64,000 bases of DNA, taken from Methylocystis sp. Sn-Cys. GTDB taxonomy: Bacteria; Pseudomonadota; Alphaproteobacteria; Rhizobiales; Beijerinckiaceae. Location: NCBI RefSeq assembly GCF_016745395.1, contig NZ_JAERVJ010000001.1, forward strand, positions 1 to 64,000, written 5' to 3'. The notes beneath the pieces are model-generated. The model ran no database searches. It was given only the letters and a program-made list of their open reading frames with translations, and was not told the origin of the DNA. The position numbers and the translations under genes are program-made. Shown here piece after piece: positions 49,057 through 56,734 of this stretch. How positions within the stretch are numbered: the first letter of the stretch is position 1; every line of letters starts with the position of its first letter.

Positions 49057-49346
49057 ACAACAACTCTCCTGCGCGAAAGGGCGCGCGCTTGGCTTACGCG
49101 CGACGAACGCAATGACGACTAGGAACGAGCATAGAAGCCCTCTCTCCGAGAGCCCAATCGCAAGGCGCGAGCCGCCGCCTATCTCTCATCCAATGGCCAT
49201 CCGCTGGCGCCCCAGGGAGGCGCGGCTCTCCATGCTCGTATTTTATGACAGAGCGAATAATGTTTTCAAGAACCCATATAGAGAGACGCACAGGGGCTGG
49301 CGGCGCGCCCTGTTTTCGCCGATTTCCAGCCCTAGTCGGAACAGAC
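49057..49346. other. Divergent control region between the oxidoreductase-cob operon and DUF1007-NicO
   Basis: These 290 bases separate two divergent operons that may both serve cobalamin. The right half (49230-49290) is AT-rich. No B12-box or other cobalamin riboswitch core was recognised, and no clear metal-regulator palindrome was found. An open frame from 49245 that would extend the DUF1007 protein lacks a signal peptide and is rejected. Confidence 0.4.
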
Positions 49347-49988
49347 ATGAAACCCCTCAAAATCACTCTTCTTTCCGCTTTGGCCCTGGCCTGGGTCGCC
49401 GTCGCGCAAGCTCACCCGCATGTCTGGGTCGCCGTCCGCAGCGAGACGGTCTTCGGCCCCGAGGGGAAGATTCTGGGCGTGCGCCACGCCTGGGAATTCG
49501 ACGAAATGTATTCGGCCTTCGCCGTCCAGGGGCTCGGCAAGGGCGGCAAGCCGCCCACACGGGAGGAGCTTGCGCCGCTCGCCAAGACCAATGTCGAGTC
49601 GCTCGCCGAGTTCGACTATTTCACTTATGCGAAGCAGAACGGCGCCAAGGCCGCCTTCAAGCCGCCGGAGGGCGTCTATCTGGAGGCGAACGACAAGAAG
49701 ATCGTGACGCTGCATTTCTTCTTGCCGCTCGAGACGCCTGTCCCCGCAAAAAAACCCTTCTCTTTTCAGGTCTATGACCCGACCTATTTCGTCGCCTTCG
49801 CCTTTGAGAAGAAAGACCCCGTCAAGCTCGCGCAAGCGCCGAGCGGCTGTTCGATCAGCCTCGTCGAGCCGGCGCCGCTCGTCGCGACGGATAATCAGAA
49901 GCTGAGCGAAGCCTTTTTCCAGAACATGTCGCCCGGCGCCGATTTCGGCGTGAAGCTCGCGACCCGCGCCATCGTGGCCTGCCCGTGA
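49347..49988 (+). CDS. DUF1007 periplasmic metal-binding protein
   Basis: A 213-residue exported protein: signal peptide 1-22 (AQA-HPHVW) with the mature chain starting HPHVW, the family hallmark, whose histidines are likely metal ligands at the free N-terminus. DUF1007 proteins occur next to NicO/RcnA-type transporters and are thought to bind Ni, Co or Zn in the periplasm. The next gene, a NicO transporter, starts within its stop codon (GTGA). The ATG at 49347 is chosen because it gives the signal peptide. Confidence 0.88.
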   Translation: MKPLKITLLSALALAWVAVAQAHPHVWVAVRSETVFGPEGKILGVRHAWEFDEMYSAFAVQGLGKGGKPPTREELAPLAKTNVESLAEFDYFTYAKQNGAKAAFKPPEGVYLEANDKKIVTLHFFLPLETPVPAKKPFSFQVYDPTYFVAFAFEKKDPVKLAQAPSGCSISLVEPAPLVATDNQKLSEAFFQNMSPGADFGVKLATRAIVACP

Positions 49989-50992
49989 CGCCGCGGCGGT
50001 TGGGGTTTCTCGCGGTCGCCGCCCTGGCGCTGGCGATCTGCGCCATCGAGCCCGCGGCCGCCCAGCGCCATCCCTTCGCCATTGGCGCCGGCGAGACGGC
50101 CTGCGGCGCCGGGGGCTTCGCCGGCCTCATGCTGGCGTGGCAAGGCAAGTTCAACGCCGAGCTGCAGGCGGCCGCGCGCGCGCTGAAAACCGACCCCTCC
50201 GCCTTTCTCGCCCTCGCCGCGGCAAGCTTTGCCTATGGCGTCTTTCACGCCGCCGGGCCCGGCCACGGCAAGGCCGTGCTGACCTCCTACATGGTCGCCA
50301 ATGAAGTGCAACTGAAGCGCGGGCTGACGCTGGCCGCCCTCGCCGCTTTGCTGCAGGGCGTGGTGGCGATTGCGCTGGTCCTCGTCGTGGCGCTCGTCTT
50401 CCGCGCCACGGCGGGCCAGATGACCAACGCCGCGCGCGTCATCGAGATCGCAAGCTATCTCGCCATCGCCGCGCTCGGCGCGAAGCTCCTATGGTCCAAA
50501 GGCTCTGGCCTTCTCGCCGCTCTGCGCCAACCGGCCGTGGCCGTCGCCGCTGCGAGCGGCTCCAGCCGGTTCCTGTGCGAAGCGATCGACGATCCCAGCC
50601 ACACGCATGGTCCGAGCTGCGGCTGCGCGCCTGATCCAGCGACGCTCTCCGGCCCGGGCTTTCGCTGGGGAGACGCTCTCGCGACCGTGTTCGCGGCGGG
50701 ATTGCGGCCTTGCTCCGGCGCCATTCTCATTCTGGTCTTTACGCTGTCGCAGGAGACGCTGGCGGCGGGCGCCGGCGCGGTTCTGGCGATGTCGGCGGGC
50801 ACAGCCGTGACGACAGGCGCGCTCGCCGCCGTCGCCGTCTACGCCAAGGACCTGGCGCTGCGAGTCAGCGGCGGCGGCGCGCGGCGCATGGCGATCGTGG
50901 CGCGCACGGCCGAGCTTCTCGCCGCGCTTCTGGTATTTGGCCTCGGCCTCGCATTGCTCGCCGGCATGGGCGCTTCTTGCAGCGCATCGTAA
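49985..50992 (+). CDS. NicO-family nickel/cobalt transporter
   Basis: A 335-residue inner-membrane protein with a signal-like first helix (to about 26) and six further helices. The metal motif FHAAGPGHGKAVL (HxxGPGHxK) and the second conserved block AAGLRPCSGAILIL mark the NicO/RcnA superfamily. A Cys/His-rich loop (DDPSHTHGPSCGCAP, about 201-215) is probably a cytosolic or periplasmic metal-binding site. It starts with GTG overlapping the DUF1007 stop. RcnA exports Ni/Co while other NicO proteins import; given the facing cobalamin operon, cobalt uptake is plausible but unproven. Confidence 0.9.
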   Translation: MTPRRLGFLAVAALALAICAIEPAAAQRHPFAIGAGETACGAGGFAGLMLAWQGKFNAELQAAARALKTDPSAFLALAAASFAYGVFHAAGPGHGKAVLTSYMVANEVQLKRGLTLAALAALLQGVVAIALVLVVALVFRATAGQMTNAARVIEIASYLAIAALGAKLLWSKGSGLLAALRQPAVAVAAASGSSRFLCEAIDDPSHTHGPSCGCAPDPATLSGPGFRWGDALATVFAAGLRPCSGAILILVFTLSQETLAAGAGAVLAMSAGTAVTTGALAAVAVYAKDLALRVSGGGARRMAIVARTAELLAALLVFGLGLALLAGMGASCSAS

Positions 50993-51129
50993 ATTTCGTG
51001 CGCCGCAGCACAATTCTCGCGGCTCGGCCGCCGTTAAACGGCTGACACACGCGCTATTTTCATTGCAGAAAACGATTCGGCGCCAGACCGTTCGAATTGC
51101 GACACGATTCCTATTTTCGAGGGTGGAAA

Positions 51130-52860
51130 ATGACGAGCGCAGAGCAACAGCACGACCCCTATGCGACGCGGCCCTGGCTCGCTTCCTATCCGGCGGGCGT
51201 TCCGGCCACGATCGACCCAGGCCGTTCGACCCTCGTCGATCTCCTGCGCAAAAGCGCCGCCGCCTATGCCGATCGTCCGGCGATGGAAAGCTTCGGCGCA
51301 CGGCTCAGCTATCGCGAATTGACCCGCGCCGCCGAAGCCGTCGCGTCCTGGCTGCAAAGACAAGGGCTGGAGAAAGGCGATCGCGTCGCCATCATGTCGC
51401 CCAATGTTCTCGCCTATCCGGCGATCCTCTTCGGCGTTTTATTGGCGGGGGGCGTCGTCGTGAACGTCAATCCGCTCTATACGCCGAGCGAGCTCGAATT
51501 CCAGATCAACGACGCCGGCGCGCGTTTCCTCTTCGTTTTCGAAAATTTCGCACATACCGCGCAAGCCGCCTGGCCGCGCATGAAAGTCGAACGGGCGATC
51601 ATCGTCGCGCCCGGCGATCTCATGGGGCTGAAAGGCTTCCTCGTGAATTTCGTCTCCCGGCAGGTCAAGAGGGCGGTTCCCGCTTATGCAATTCCAGAGA
51701 GCCTGTCCTTCGCCGAGGTTTTGCGCGAAGGCGGCAAGCGTCCGTTCACACCGGCCCAGGTCGCGCCTGAGGACGTCGCCTTTCTGCAATATACGGGCGG
51801 CACCACAGGCGTGGCCAAAGGCGCGATTTTGCTCCACCGCAACGTCGCCGCCAATGTCGAGCAGACCTGGGCCTGGCTCGACTCCTATCTCGGACCGACC
51901 GGCCCGCATGTGATGGTGACGGCGCTGCCGCTCTATCACATCTTCGCGCTCACGGCCTGCTGCATGCTGACGATGCGTGCGGGCGGCTGCTGCCTGCTCA
52001 TCGCCAATCCGCGCGACCTCAAGGGGCTTATCGCGACGGTGCGCAACGCCCGCTTCACCGTCTTCTCGGGCGTGAACACCCTCTATGCAGCTCTCGCCGA
52101 TCACCCGCGTATCAGGGATGTCGATTTCTCCAATCTCAAGATGAGCATCTCCGGCGGCATGTCGACACAGCAGGTCGTCGCGCAAAAATGGAAGGCGATA
52201 AGCGGAAAACCGATCGTCGAAGGCTACGGCCTCTCCGAGACGTCGCCGATCCTGACCGTCAACCGCGCAGACATTGCGGAGTTCACCGGCGCCATCGGCT
52301 ACCCCCTTCCCTCGACCGAGATCACGCTGCGCGACGAGCATGGCGACGCGGCGCCCTTTGGCGAGCGCGGCGAACTCTGGGCGCGCGGCCCGCAGGTGAC
52401 GCCGGGCTATTGGCGCCGCCCCGACGAGACCGCCAAGGCAATGACCTCCGACGGCTTCTTCAAGACCGGCGACGTCGCCGTCATGCAGCCGGACGGCATG
52501 TTCAAGATCGTCGATCGCCTGAAGGACATTATTCTCGTCTCGGGATTCAACGTCTATCCCAATGAGGTGGAGGCGGCGCTCGCCGAACACCCGAAAGTGA
52601 AGGAGGTGGCCGTCATCGGCGTGCCCTTCGCCCATTCCGGCGAAGCGCCCATGGCCTTTGTCACGGCGCGCGATCCGAGCCTTACAGCCGACGAGCTGCG
52701 CCGCTTCGCCCATGAGCGGCTCACCGGCTACAAGGTGCCGCGCTTCTACGAGTTTCGTGATTCCTTGCCGAAAACCAATGTGGGGAAGATTTTGCGCCGC
52801 GCGCTACGCGACGAATATTTCGCGCGGCCCAAGGCGGCGGCCAATGAGGAGCAGGCATAG
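51130..52860 (+). CDS. fadD: Long-chain fatty acid:CoA ligase
   Basis: Adenylate-forming enzyme of 576 residues that activates long-chain fatty acids to acyl-CoA. It has the AMP-binding P-loop YTGGTTGVAKGA, YGLSETSP, the TGD motif in FFKTGDVAVM and a C-terminal lysine motif (KTNVGKILRR). The FACS linker DRLKDIILVSGFNVYPNEVE is clear. ATG at 51130 with GGGTGG upstream is chosen over an earlier in-frame ATG. It is monocistronic and convergent with bioA; its proximity to biotin genes is probably incidental, though a pimeloyl role cannot be excluded. Confidence 0.92.
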   Translation: MTSAEQQHDPYATRPWLASYPAGVPATIDPGRSTLVDLLRKSAAAYADRPAMESFGARLSYRELTRAAEAVASWLQRQGLEKGDRVAIMSPNVLAYPAILFGVLLAGGVVVNVNPLYTPSELEFQINDAGARFLFVFENFAHTAQAAWPRMKVERAIIVAPGDLMGLKGFLVNFVSRQVKRAVPAYAIPESLSFAEVLREGGKRPFTPAQVAPEDVAFLQYTGGTTGVAKGAILLHRNVAANVEQTWAWLDSYLGPTGPHVMVTALPLYHIFALTACCMLTMRAGGCCLLIANPRDLKGLIATVRNARFTVFSGVNTLYAALADHPRIRDVDFSNLKMSISGGMSTQQVVAQKWKAISGKPIVEGYGLSETSPILTVNRADIAEFTGAIGYPLPSTEITLRDEHGDAAPFGERGELWARGPQVTPGYWRRPDETAKAMTSDGFFKTGDVAVMQPDGMFKIVDRLKDIILVSGFNVYPNEVEAALAEHPKVKEVAVIGVPFAHSGEAPMAFVTARDPSLTADELRRFAHERLTGYKVPRFYEFRDSLPKTNVGKILRRALRDEYFARPKAAANEEQA

Positions 52861-53015
52861 GCCCCCTCCCCAGCCCTCCCCCGCTTCGCGGGAGAGGGAG
52901 TAGGTCGTGGCCTTCATCCAGAAGGTTGATCGTGAGCGCCCCCTCTCCCGCCATAGCCCGTCGAGAGACGGGCGTCTTGCAGACGCCCTATGGCGGGGGA
53001 GGGACAGGGAGGGGG
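52861..53015. repeat. GC-rich repeat between convergent genes (family D)
   Basis: It contains a short hairpin CCCCCGCTTCGCGGGAGAG near 52879 and a pair CCCTCTCCCGCCATAG (52941-) / CTATGGCGGGGGAGGG (52988-) that would form a second long hairpin. It fills the whole gap between the ligase and bioA and could act as a bidirectional terminator. Confidence 0.7.
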
Positions 53016-54281
53016 TCACCCTCCAAATTGGCGCGCCGCCTCGTCGATCCCCGCATAAACGAGATCCAGCTCCTCGCCCGTCACGCAATAAGGCGGCAGC
53101 ACATAGATCGTCGGCCCGAGCGGGCGCAGCAGCAATCCGCGCGCATTGAAGAAGCGCATGAGATCGAGGCTGATGGTGGCGAGATAGCCGCTCTGCGCGA
53201 CTTTCATATCGAGCGCCACGATCGTGCCGAGCTGACGCACGGACGAGAAGCGTGAGTCTTGCGCAAAGCGCGCCGCGCGTTCGGCCTGCAAGGAGCAGAG
53301 ATTTGCGACGCGCGCGCGCGCGTCCGTCTTTTCCCACACTTCCAGATTGGCCAAGGCGGCGGCGCAGCCGATCGGATTGGCGGTGTAGGAGCTCGAGTGG
53401 AAAAAGGCGCGGGCGCGGTCCGGCGCATAATGCGCGTCGTAAATCTCGCGCTTGCACATGGTGACGGCGAGCGGCGCAGCGCCGCCGGTAAGGCCTTTCG
53501 AATAGCAGGCGATGTCGGGCACGATACCCGCCTGCTCGCAGGCGAAAAGCGTTCCCGTGCGGCCGAAGCCCGTCATCACTTCATCGGCGATGAACAGCGT
53601 CCCGTATTCTTCGCAGATGCGCTTCATCTCGCGCAGCACTTGCGCGCTGTAGGTCAACATGCCGCCGGCGCCGAGGATCAGCGGCTCCACGATAAGGGCC
53701 GCCGCGCCCTCGCGGCAAAACTTCTCCAGCGCGTCGAGCGTGTCCTGCTCGGCGCCCGCATGCGGAAAAGGCGCGCGCGCGACGTCGAAGAGCAAGGGCT
53801 CGTAAGGCGCGTTGAAGACCGAGCGCGCGCCGGCCGACATGGTCCCGACCGTATCGCCGTGATAGGCATGCTCTAGCGCGATCACGCGCGCGCGCGTCTC
53901 GCCGCGATGGCGCCAATAGCCGAGCGCCATTTTGATTGCGACCTCGACCGACGTCGAGCCGCTGTCTGAATAGAAGACGTAATCGAGCCCCGGCTGCGTG
54001 ATCTCGACGAGACGGCGCGCGAGCGCTTCCGCAGGCTCGTGGGTGAAGCCCGCGAAGATGATCTGGTCGAGCGTCTCCGTCTGCTTGCGGATCGCCGCCA
54101 TGATCTCAGGGCGACGATGGCCGTGGGTGATGACCCACCATGAGGAGATGGCGTCGAGAAAGCGCGTTCCGTCTTCCGCCGTCAGCCATGCGCCTTCGGC
54201 ATGCGCAATCTTATAGGCGCCCGGCTGCAAAGCGTGTTGCGTGAACGGGCGCCACACAGGCGAATCGGTGACGATGCTCAT
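53016..54281 (-). CDS. bioA: DAPA aminotransferase BioA
   Basis: PLP-dependent class III aminotransferase of 421 residues that makes 7,8-diaminopelargonate from KAPA, with S-adenosylmethionine as amino donor. WRPFTQHALQP at the N-terminus is specific for BioA; SGSTSVEVAIKMAL binds the cofactor phosphate, IADEVMTGFGRTG follows, and K262 in CYSKGLTGG is the Schiff-base lysine. Its ATG directly abuts the bioD stop. It is the last gene of the bioF-bioD-bioA cluster. Confidence 0.97.
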   Translation of the reverse strand: MSIVTDSPVWRPFTQHALQPGAYKIAHAEGAWLTAEDGTRFLDAISSWWVITHGHRRPEIMAAIRKQTETLDQIIFAGFTHEPAEALARRLVEITQPGLDYVFYSDSGSTSVEVAIKMALGYWRHRGETRARVIALEHAYHGDTVGTMSAGARSVFNAPYEPLLFDVARAPFPHAGAEQDTLDALEKFCREGAAALIVEPLILGAGGMLTYSAQVLREMKRICEEYGTLFIADEVMTGFGRTGTLFACEQAGIVPDIACYSKGLTGGAAPLAVTMCKREIYDAHYAPDRARAFFHSSSYTANPIGCAAALANLEVWEKTDARARVANLCSLQAERAARFAQDSRFSSVRQLGTIVALDMKVAQSGYLATISLDLMRFFNARGLLLRPLGPTIYVLPPYCVTGEELDLVYAGIDEAARQFGG

Positions 54282-54908
54282 CTATTCGAAATCCGTTCGC
54301 GAGAAGGCCGCGTCGAAAGCCGCGCGCAGCGATTCTTTCGACAAGACGGGAAGGCGCGGCAGGCGCCCGAGCGCCTTCACCTCGCCGATGCGCACGATCG
54401 TATCTTGCGCCGCCCGCTCTTCCTCGCCTACGAAGGCGACGCCATGAATGGCGATATCGCGATGGCGCAAGGCTTCGATCGTCAGGAGCGAATGATTGAT
54501 CGTACCGAGCCGCGTGCGCGCCACCAAAATGACAGGCAGGCGCCAAAGCGCCAGAACATCGATCGTCAGGATATTATCCGTGAGCGGAACCATCACGCCG
54601 CCTGCCGTCTCGATGACGAGTGGGCCCGCAACATCTGGCGGCGCGAGACGCGCGGCGTCTATCTCCACGCCTTCAGCGCGCGCGGCGATATGCGGCGAGG
54701 CGGGAAGCCGTAAGCGCCAGGCTTCGGGAAGAATGCGCTCTTGCGGCGCGCCCGAGAGCCGCGCCACAGTCTGCGAATCCGTCTCCTCGTCGAGCCCCGC
54801 CTGCACGGGCTTCCAATAAGTGGCGCCGAGCGCCTGCACGAGCCCGGCCGAGAAGATCGTCTTGCCGACGCCCGTATCCGTCCCCACGATCACGAAGCGG
54901 CGCGTCAC
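54282..54908 (-). CDS. bioD: Dethiobiotin synthetase BioD
   Basis: A 208-residue ATP-dependent carboxylase that closes the ureido ring of dethiobiotin. It has the P-loop GTDTGVGKT at residues 8-16, the substrate motif YWKPVQAG and ETAGGVMVPL. The start is GTG overlapping the bioF stop (GTGA), confirming coupling. Length is normal (about 210-235). Confidence 0.95.
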   Translation of the reverse strand: MTRRFVIVGTDTGVGKTIFSAGLVQALGATYWKPVQAGLDEETDSQTVARLSGAPQERILPEAWRLRLPASPHIAARAEGVEIDAARLAPPDVAGPLVIETAGGVMVPLTDNILTIDVLALWRLPVILVARTRLGTINHSLLTIEALRHRDIAIHGVAFVGEEERAAQDTIVRIGEVKALGRLPRLPVLSKESLRAAFDAAFSRTDFE

Positions 54909-56047
54909 GCCTTCGCCTTCGCGAGTTCTTCGGCGAGATCCGAGATCATTTGCGTGGTCTGCGCTGCGCTGACGTTCAGCGTCAGCGATAGCCGCAGACG
55001 CGCCGTTCCTTCCGGCACAGTCGGCGGGCGAATGGCGCGAATATCATAGCCGCGCATGCGCATCCGCGACGCAAGCGACATCGCCAAAGCATCTGCGCCG
55101 ACAATAACCGGCTGCACCTGCGAGCCGGACGGCGCAACGCCGCAGAGGCGCTGCAACTCGCGGCCCGCGAGCGCAACGCGGTCGCGCAAAGCGGCGCGGC
55201 GATCCTCCGAGCTTTCGACGATCTTCAAGGCGGCGCGCACGCAAGCCGCGACAAGCGGCGAGGGCGCGGTCGCGAAGATGAAATTGCGGCAGCGGTTGAC
55301 GAGAAAATCACGCAGCGGCGCGGTAAGACAGACCAGCGCCCCCGAGGCGCCGAGCGCCTTGCCGCAGGTATGAACCGAAATCACATTCTCCCGCCCCTCG
55401 AAACCCGCAGCGAGGCCACGGCCGCCGGGGCCGTAGACGCCGGTCGCATGGGCTTCGTCGATCAGCAGAAAGGCGTCATGGCGGTCCGCCAAGGCCATCA
55501 GCTCGTGGAGCGGCGCGATGTCGCCATCCATGCTGTAGAGGCTTTCGACGGCGATCCAGGGACGCCCCTTGCCGCCTTTCGCGCGCCAGCCAACAATCGC
55601 GTAGCCGAGCGCGCCGACGTCATTATGCGCGAAGGCGGCGCAGGGCGCGCGGGAGAGCCGCATGCCGTCATGCGCGCTCGCATGAATGAGCGCGTCGTAG
55701 AAGATCATATCCTCGCGCTGCGGCAGCGTCGACAGCAGCGCCTCATTGGCCGAGAAGCCCGCGCCGAAGAACAGCGCGCTTTCGGCGTGGAAGAAGCGCG
55801 CAGCCTGCGCCTCCAGCGCCTCGTGCTCCGGGTGATTGCCGCGCAGCAGCCGCGAGCCGCCGGCGCCCACGGGAACGCCGCGCGCGACCGCAGCCGCCGC
55901 GGCGGCCGAGAGCTCGCGCGACTCGGCAAGGCCCAGATAGTCGTTGGAGGCGAAGTCGAGCCCGGCGCGCGGCGCGAGCGTCCGCAGCCGGTCGCGCGCG
56001 GCGAGGCCGGCAAGGTCCGCCTTGTAAGGCTCGAGCGTCTCCGCCAC
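54905..56047 (-). CDS. bioF: 8-amino-7-oxononanoate synthase BioF
   Basis: PLP enzyme of 380 residues that condenses pimeloyl-thioester with alanine to KAPA. DFASNDYLGLA (31-41), DEAHATG (198-204) and the PLP lysine K230 in HTCGKALGASG are all present. The start is the GTG at 56047, with AGGGAG six bases upstream; the frame continues to 56428 but that part crosses a palindrome and the divergent gene. First gene of the bio cluster; bioB is not in the window. Confidence 0.95.
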   Translation of the reverse strand: MAETLEPYKADLAGLAARDRLRTLAPRAGLDFASNDYLGLAESRELSAAAAAAVARGVPVGAGGSRLLRGNHPEHEALEAQAARFFHAESALFFGAGFSANEALLSTLPQREDMIFYDALIHASAHDGMRLSRAPCAAFAHNDVGALGYAIVGWRAKGGKGRPWIAVESLYSMDGDIAPLHELMALADRHDAFLLIDEAHATGVYGPGGRGLAAGFEGRENVISVHTCGKALGASGALVCLTAPLRDFLVNRCRNFIFATAPSPLVAACVRAALKIVESSEDRRAALRDRVALAGRELQRLCGVAPSGSQVQPVIVGADALAMSLASRMRMRGYDIRAIRPPTVPEGTARLRLSLTLNVSAAQTTQMISDLAEELAKAKA

Positions 56048-56102
56048 GTGTGGCTCCCTGATTTCGAGGGGTTTGGTAAAGACTGGCGCGAATGGGGTCA
56101 AT

Positions 56103-56182
56103 GGACCGCGGGCCCCTGGACCGCGAGCCTTCAGGCTCGCTTCGAGAATGCGGGCCTGAAGGCCAGCGGTCCAGGGGCCCGG
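56103..56182. repeat. Inverted repeat upstream of bioF (family C)
   Basis: An 80-base near-palindrome: the left arm contains GGCCCCTGGACCGCGAGCC and CTTCAGGC, the right arm GGCCTGAAGG and GCGGTCCAGGGGCC. It shares the GGACCGC...CTTCAGGC core with the palindrome between thiG and thiE. It sits in the divergent gap between bioF and the methyltransferase gene. Confidence 0.8.
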
Positions 56183-56246
56183 CTTGGGCGCGGGGTTGAA
56201 AATTCGGGCTCGTCTCGCGATGTTAGGGGCGCTCGGAGTTCCGATC

Positions 56247-56723
56247 ATGCCCTCTCCCGACGCCCCGCCCGCCCGCGCGCCCTGGCCGCCGATCTTAATT
56301 GCGCTGACGATTCTCGCCGGTCTCGCGCTCGACCGCGCGAGCGGCGGCGCCTTTGCGGGGCTGGTCGCCTTCCCCGGCGCCCCGCTCCTCGGCGGCGTCA
56401 TTATCGCGCTCGCGCTCGCCAATGACATTTGGTGCGCCCAAGCCTTCGCGCGTCACAAGACGACGATCCTGCCGCACCGCGCCGCCGCGCATCTCGTCAC
56501 CGATGGCCCCTTCCGCTGGTCGCGCAACCCCATCTACATTTCACATGTCGCGGTTGTTCTGGGCGTCGGGCTTCTCATCGGCTCGCCCTTCACCGTGCTT
56601 TTGACGCCGCTTCTCGCCTTCGGGCTGCAAAAGCTCGCCGTCGAGCCGGAGGAACGGCATCTCGCAGCAAAATTTGGAAATGATTACCGGGCCTATATGG
56701 CGCGCACGCGTCGCTGGCTTTGA
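56247..56723 (+). CDS. Isoprenylcysteine carboxyl methyltransferase-family membrane protein
   Basis: A 158-residue membrane protein with three or four helices and the family core HLVTDGPFRWSRNPIYIS (RNP motif) followed by a helix pair and the C-terminal EPEERHLAAKFGNDYRAYMARTRRWL, with the conserved E-E and Y residues. The bacterial members methylate unknown small molecules or lipids with SAM. The ATG at 56247 has GGAG upstream. It lies 11 bases before the copper ATPase, so the two are probably co-transcribed, but a link to copper is not established. Confidence 0.85.
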   Translation: MPSPDAPPARAPWPPILIALTILAGLALDRASGGAFAGLVAFPGAPLLGGVIIALALANDIWCAQAFARHKTTILPHRAAAHLVTDGPFRWSRNPIYISHVAVVLGVGLLIGSPFTVLLTPLLAFGLQKLAVEPEERHLAAKFGNDYRAYMARTRRWL

Positions 56724-56734
56724 AGGAGGAATAG

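Noticed and set aside
49057..49346. Cobalamin riboswitch before the oxidoreductase-cob operon or the transporter
   Set aside because: No B12-box core or long structured leader was recognised on either strand.
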